DNA of 38,422 nt from Alteribacillus sp. YIM 98480 (GTDB lineage: Bacteria; Bacillota; Bacilli; Bacillales; Marinococcaceae), in the NCBI RefSeq assembly GCF_009765375.1, contig NZ_VTOK01000027.1, forward strand, positions 1 through 38,422, written 5' to 3'. Positions 36,660 to 38,422 of the stretch are shown here, in pieces; within the stretch, counting starts at the first letter, position 1, and every line of letters begins with the position of its first letter. The notes under the pieces are model-generated. The model did not search any database. It was not told the DNA's origin and saw only the letters and a program-made list of their open reading frames with translations. Made by a program: the position numbers and the translations under genes.

Positions 36660-37136
36660 GTGTGTGTCTATAGTCATTTAGAAGATTACATTAACTGTTT
36701 ATACCAACAGTTGAACCTATATTACCCTGAACAATTAGACATTGAATACATTGCCAATCGATTAAATATATTTCTCGAGTACAGCACATCATCAAGTTTC
36801 AGTTTCGGTAACGTCTTGGTTCTTAAACGGTCCAATACACAACGAGAATGGCAAGACTTCGGACATGAAATTTGTCATGTTCTCCGACACGCCGGAAATC
36901 ATACCAATCTACCACAGCCTTTTATTGATTACCAGGAATGGCAGGCTGATCACTTTGCTCGCCACTTCTGTGTGCCAACATTTATGCTTCAAGACATTAA
37001 ACTTCCTAAGATTTTCAATCATTCTGTCTGTTATATTTCAAATCTATTTAATGTCGAGCATGATTTTGCCCTAAAACGATTAGAGCACTTTTATTCTCAA
37101 AAATTTAATAATTATATGATTATGGGGAGGGGATAA
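36660..37136 (+). CDS. immA: ImmA/IrrE-type metallopeptidase
   Basis: About 158 aa. HEICH (69-73 from this start) is the zinc-binding HExxH motif, with an EWQADHFARHF block carrying the third ligand. ImmA proteases cleave phage or element repressors on induction. A GTG at 36618 starts a longer frame, but AAAAAGGGGG at 36643-36652 lies 7 bases before GTG 36660. Located between the terminator and the integrase, one base before the integrase ATG. Confidence 0.85.
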   Translation: MCVYSHLEDYINCLYQQLNLYYPEQLDIEYIANRLNIFLEYSTSSSFSFGNVLVLKRSNTQREWQDFGHEICHVLRHAGNHTNLPQPFIDYQEWQADHFARHFCVPTFMLQDIKLPKIFNHSVCYISNLFNVEHDFALKRLEHFYSQKFNNYMIMGRG

Positions 37137-37137
37137 A

Positions 37138-38328
37138 ATGGCAAGCTATCAAAGACGTGGCGACAATTCTTTTTTACTTGTAGCAGAACTTGGTTATGAT
37201 GCAAACGGCCGAAGGAGAAAAAAGACTAAAACGATAAAAATTGAAGATAAAAAGCTCCTTCGAACCAAGAAGAGACTTAACGATCATATCGAAAAAGAAC
37301 TCTATAAATTTCAAATGGAAGTAGAGTCAGGTGAATACATCAAACCAGAAAAAATGTCTTTAAACGAATTCGTCAAACATTGGGAAAAAAATTACGCGGA
37401 AGATAACCTTTCTCCAGGTACTCTGGAATCATATAAGAGCCACTTAAAAGTACACATTTTACCTGTATTTGGTGATATGAGGTTAGAACAAATAAAGCCC
37501 AAGCACATACTTGATTTTCTGTCTGATTTAAAAAAGGAAAAAGAACTATCCGGCTCCACGATTCAATATGCGTACAGGGTCATGCGTAATGTTTTCGAAC
37601 GTGCTGCGAAATGGGAATTCGTTCAAGAAAACATCGTGGCAAAAGTAGAGCGTCCTAAAGCAGAGAAACGAAAAGTGAATGATCATGTGTATGATGAACA
37701 AGAGGTAGAGGGGATTTTTAAAGAAATGGAGACCGAACCCATTCACTGGCAAGTGTTTATATCGCTTGCTTTGGCTTGCGGTTTTAGACGCGGGGAGAAT
37801 TTAGCGTTAGAAACAGACAAGATTGATTGGGATAAAAAACAAATCCGCATTGATCAATCCATCGTGCGCGGTGAAAAAGGACGAGCTTTATTAAAAGACC
37901 CAAAATCATACAAGTCAACACGAGTGGTCACTGTACCAGATTCCATTATGCTCCTTTTGAAACAGCTGCACATGGAAAACACCAGAATGCGATCTGATGC
38001 ACGTGATCGTTGGAAAGAAAACAATCATAATTGGTTGTTTTGCAATGATGATGGTACACATTTTTATCCCACAACTCCCACTACCTGGTGGAAAAGATTC
38101 ACGAAACGTAAAAACATAAGATACATCCGGCTTCATGATTTAAGGCACACGTCCGCAACGTTTTTAATTAATCAAGGAGTTCATGCAAAAGTTATTTCAG
38201 AAAGACTTGGCCATGCTGATATTCGAATTACAATGGACACATATGGTCATGTGTTAGAAGCTGCCGATCAAGAAGCAGCGAATAAAATAAATGATATCTT
38301 TACGAAGAAGGAAATCAGAAATTCCTAA
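37138..38328 (+). CDS. int: Tyrosine recombinase integrase
   Basis: 396 aa. N-terminal arm-binding domain (~1-65), SAM-like core-binding domain (~75-160, LNEFVKHWEKNYAEDNLS) and catalytic domain with R217, K~259, H333-x2-R336 (LHDLRH), H359 (RLGHAD) and nucleophile Y369 (MDTYGH). Integrates and excises the prophage; the candidate attR starts 5 bp after the stop. AGGGGATAAA precedes the ATG. Confidence 0.96.
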   Translation: MASYQRRGDNSFLLVAELGYDANGRRRKKTKTIKIEDKKLLRTKKRLNDHIEKELYKFQMEVESGEYIKPEKMSLNEFVKHWEKNYAEDNLSPGTLESYKSHLKVHILPVFGDMRLEQIKPKHILDFLSDLKKEKELSGSTIQYAYRVMRNVFERAAKWEFVQENIVAKVERPKAEKRKVNDHVYDEQEVEGIFKEMETEPIHWQVFISLALACGFRRGENLALETDKIDWDKKQIRIDQSIVRGEKGRALLKDPKSYKSTRVVTVPDSIMLLLKQLHMENTRMRSDARDRWKENNHNWLFCNDDGTHFYPTTPTTWWKRFTKRKNIRYIRLHDLRHTSATFLINQGVHAKVISERLGHADIRITMDTYGHVLEAADQEAANKINDIFTKKEIRNS

Positions 38329-38332
38329 ATTT

Positions 38333-38351
38333 GGTCAACAAATGGTCAACA
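38333..38351. other. Candidate attR core (19-bp direct repeat)
   Basis: Exact copy of 63-81, directly 3' of the integrase gene, the usual place for an att site. 38352-38422 beyond it is presumably host and holds no gene that I can see. Confidence 0.72.
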
Positions 38352-38422
38352 AGAACACCTATAAATACTTACAAGTGACGTTTACTCTTTTCTTCGAATA
38401 TGTAAAAAACCCCTCTATGACG

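Noticed and set aside
1-38422. CRISPR arrays, tRNA or rRNA genes, insertion sequences
   Set aside because: No regular spaced repeats, no tRNA-like cloverleaf or transposase seen in either strand.

Overview
The window is an essentially complete temperate siphovirus-type prophage of about 38.3 kb from a low-GC Gram-positive host, most likely a Bacillaceae member. Supporting signs are strong GGAGG-type ribosome sites with frequent TTG/GTG starts, Bacillus-type LexA boxes, and RecU, YolD-like, Sda-like and ArpU/RinA-like proteins. Many structural proteins are very acidic, which would fit a halotolerant host but does not prove it. A 19-bp direct repeat (63-81 and 38333-38351) lies next to the integrase at one end and cargo genes at the other, so these are probably attL and attR. 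Almost no host DNA is present.

Layout, left to right: (1) 142-5402, a left-arm accessory region. It holds a Panacea-domain antitoxin with a downstream candidate toxin, a LexA-DNA-binding-domain gene divergent from an SOS-box-controlled YolD-like gene, a 42-aa Sda-like sporulation inhibitor with its own promoter and terminator, and an FtsK-like ATPase / replication-relaxation / pilin-like membrane protein trio. A small XRE regulator follows on the + strand. (2) 5410-6695, lysis (M15 endolysin, holin). (3) 6740-15749, tail genes read leftward: assembly chaperones G and GT with a -1 frameshift, tape measure, Dit, baseplate and receptor candidates, an independently transcribed HEPN-motif cargo gene, then the large tail-tip protein. 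(4) 15792-24915, head and packaging: HNH, TerS, TerL, portal fused to MuF, protease, HK97 capsid, connectors, major tail protein. (5) 25017-34630, the early operon, mostly coupled by ATGA or TAATG overlaps: regulators, annealing protein, PD-(D/E)XK nuclease, initiator containing a candidate origin, DnaC-like loader, DUF1653, a deaminase, dUTPase, RecU, and the late activator. (6) 34890-38328, the immunity switch: Cro-like and CI-like repressors around an array of 15-bp operators, then a lipoprotein, a small membrane protein, ImmA and integrase.

The logic is a standard lysogeny switch. CI blocks the leftward early promoter at 35179-35207, ImmA probably relieves it, early genes replicate the phage, and the ArpU-like protein turns on late genes. 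Cargo genes with their own promoters and terminators (Sda-like, HEPN-like, Panacea pair) look built for expression from the silent prophage. The most interesting material is this cargo, the operator array, the frameshift site and the iteron-like origin.
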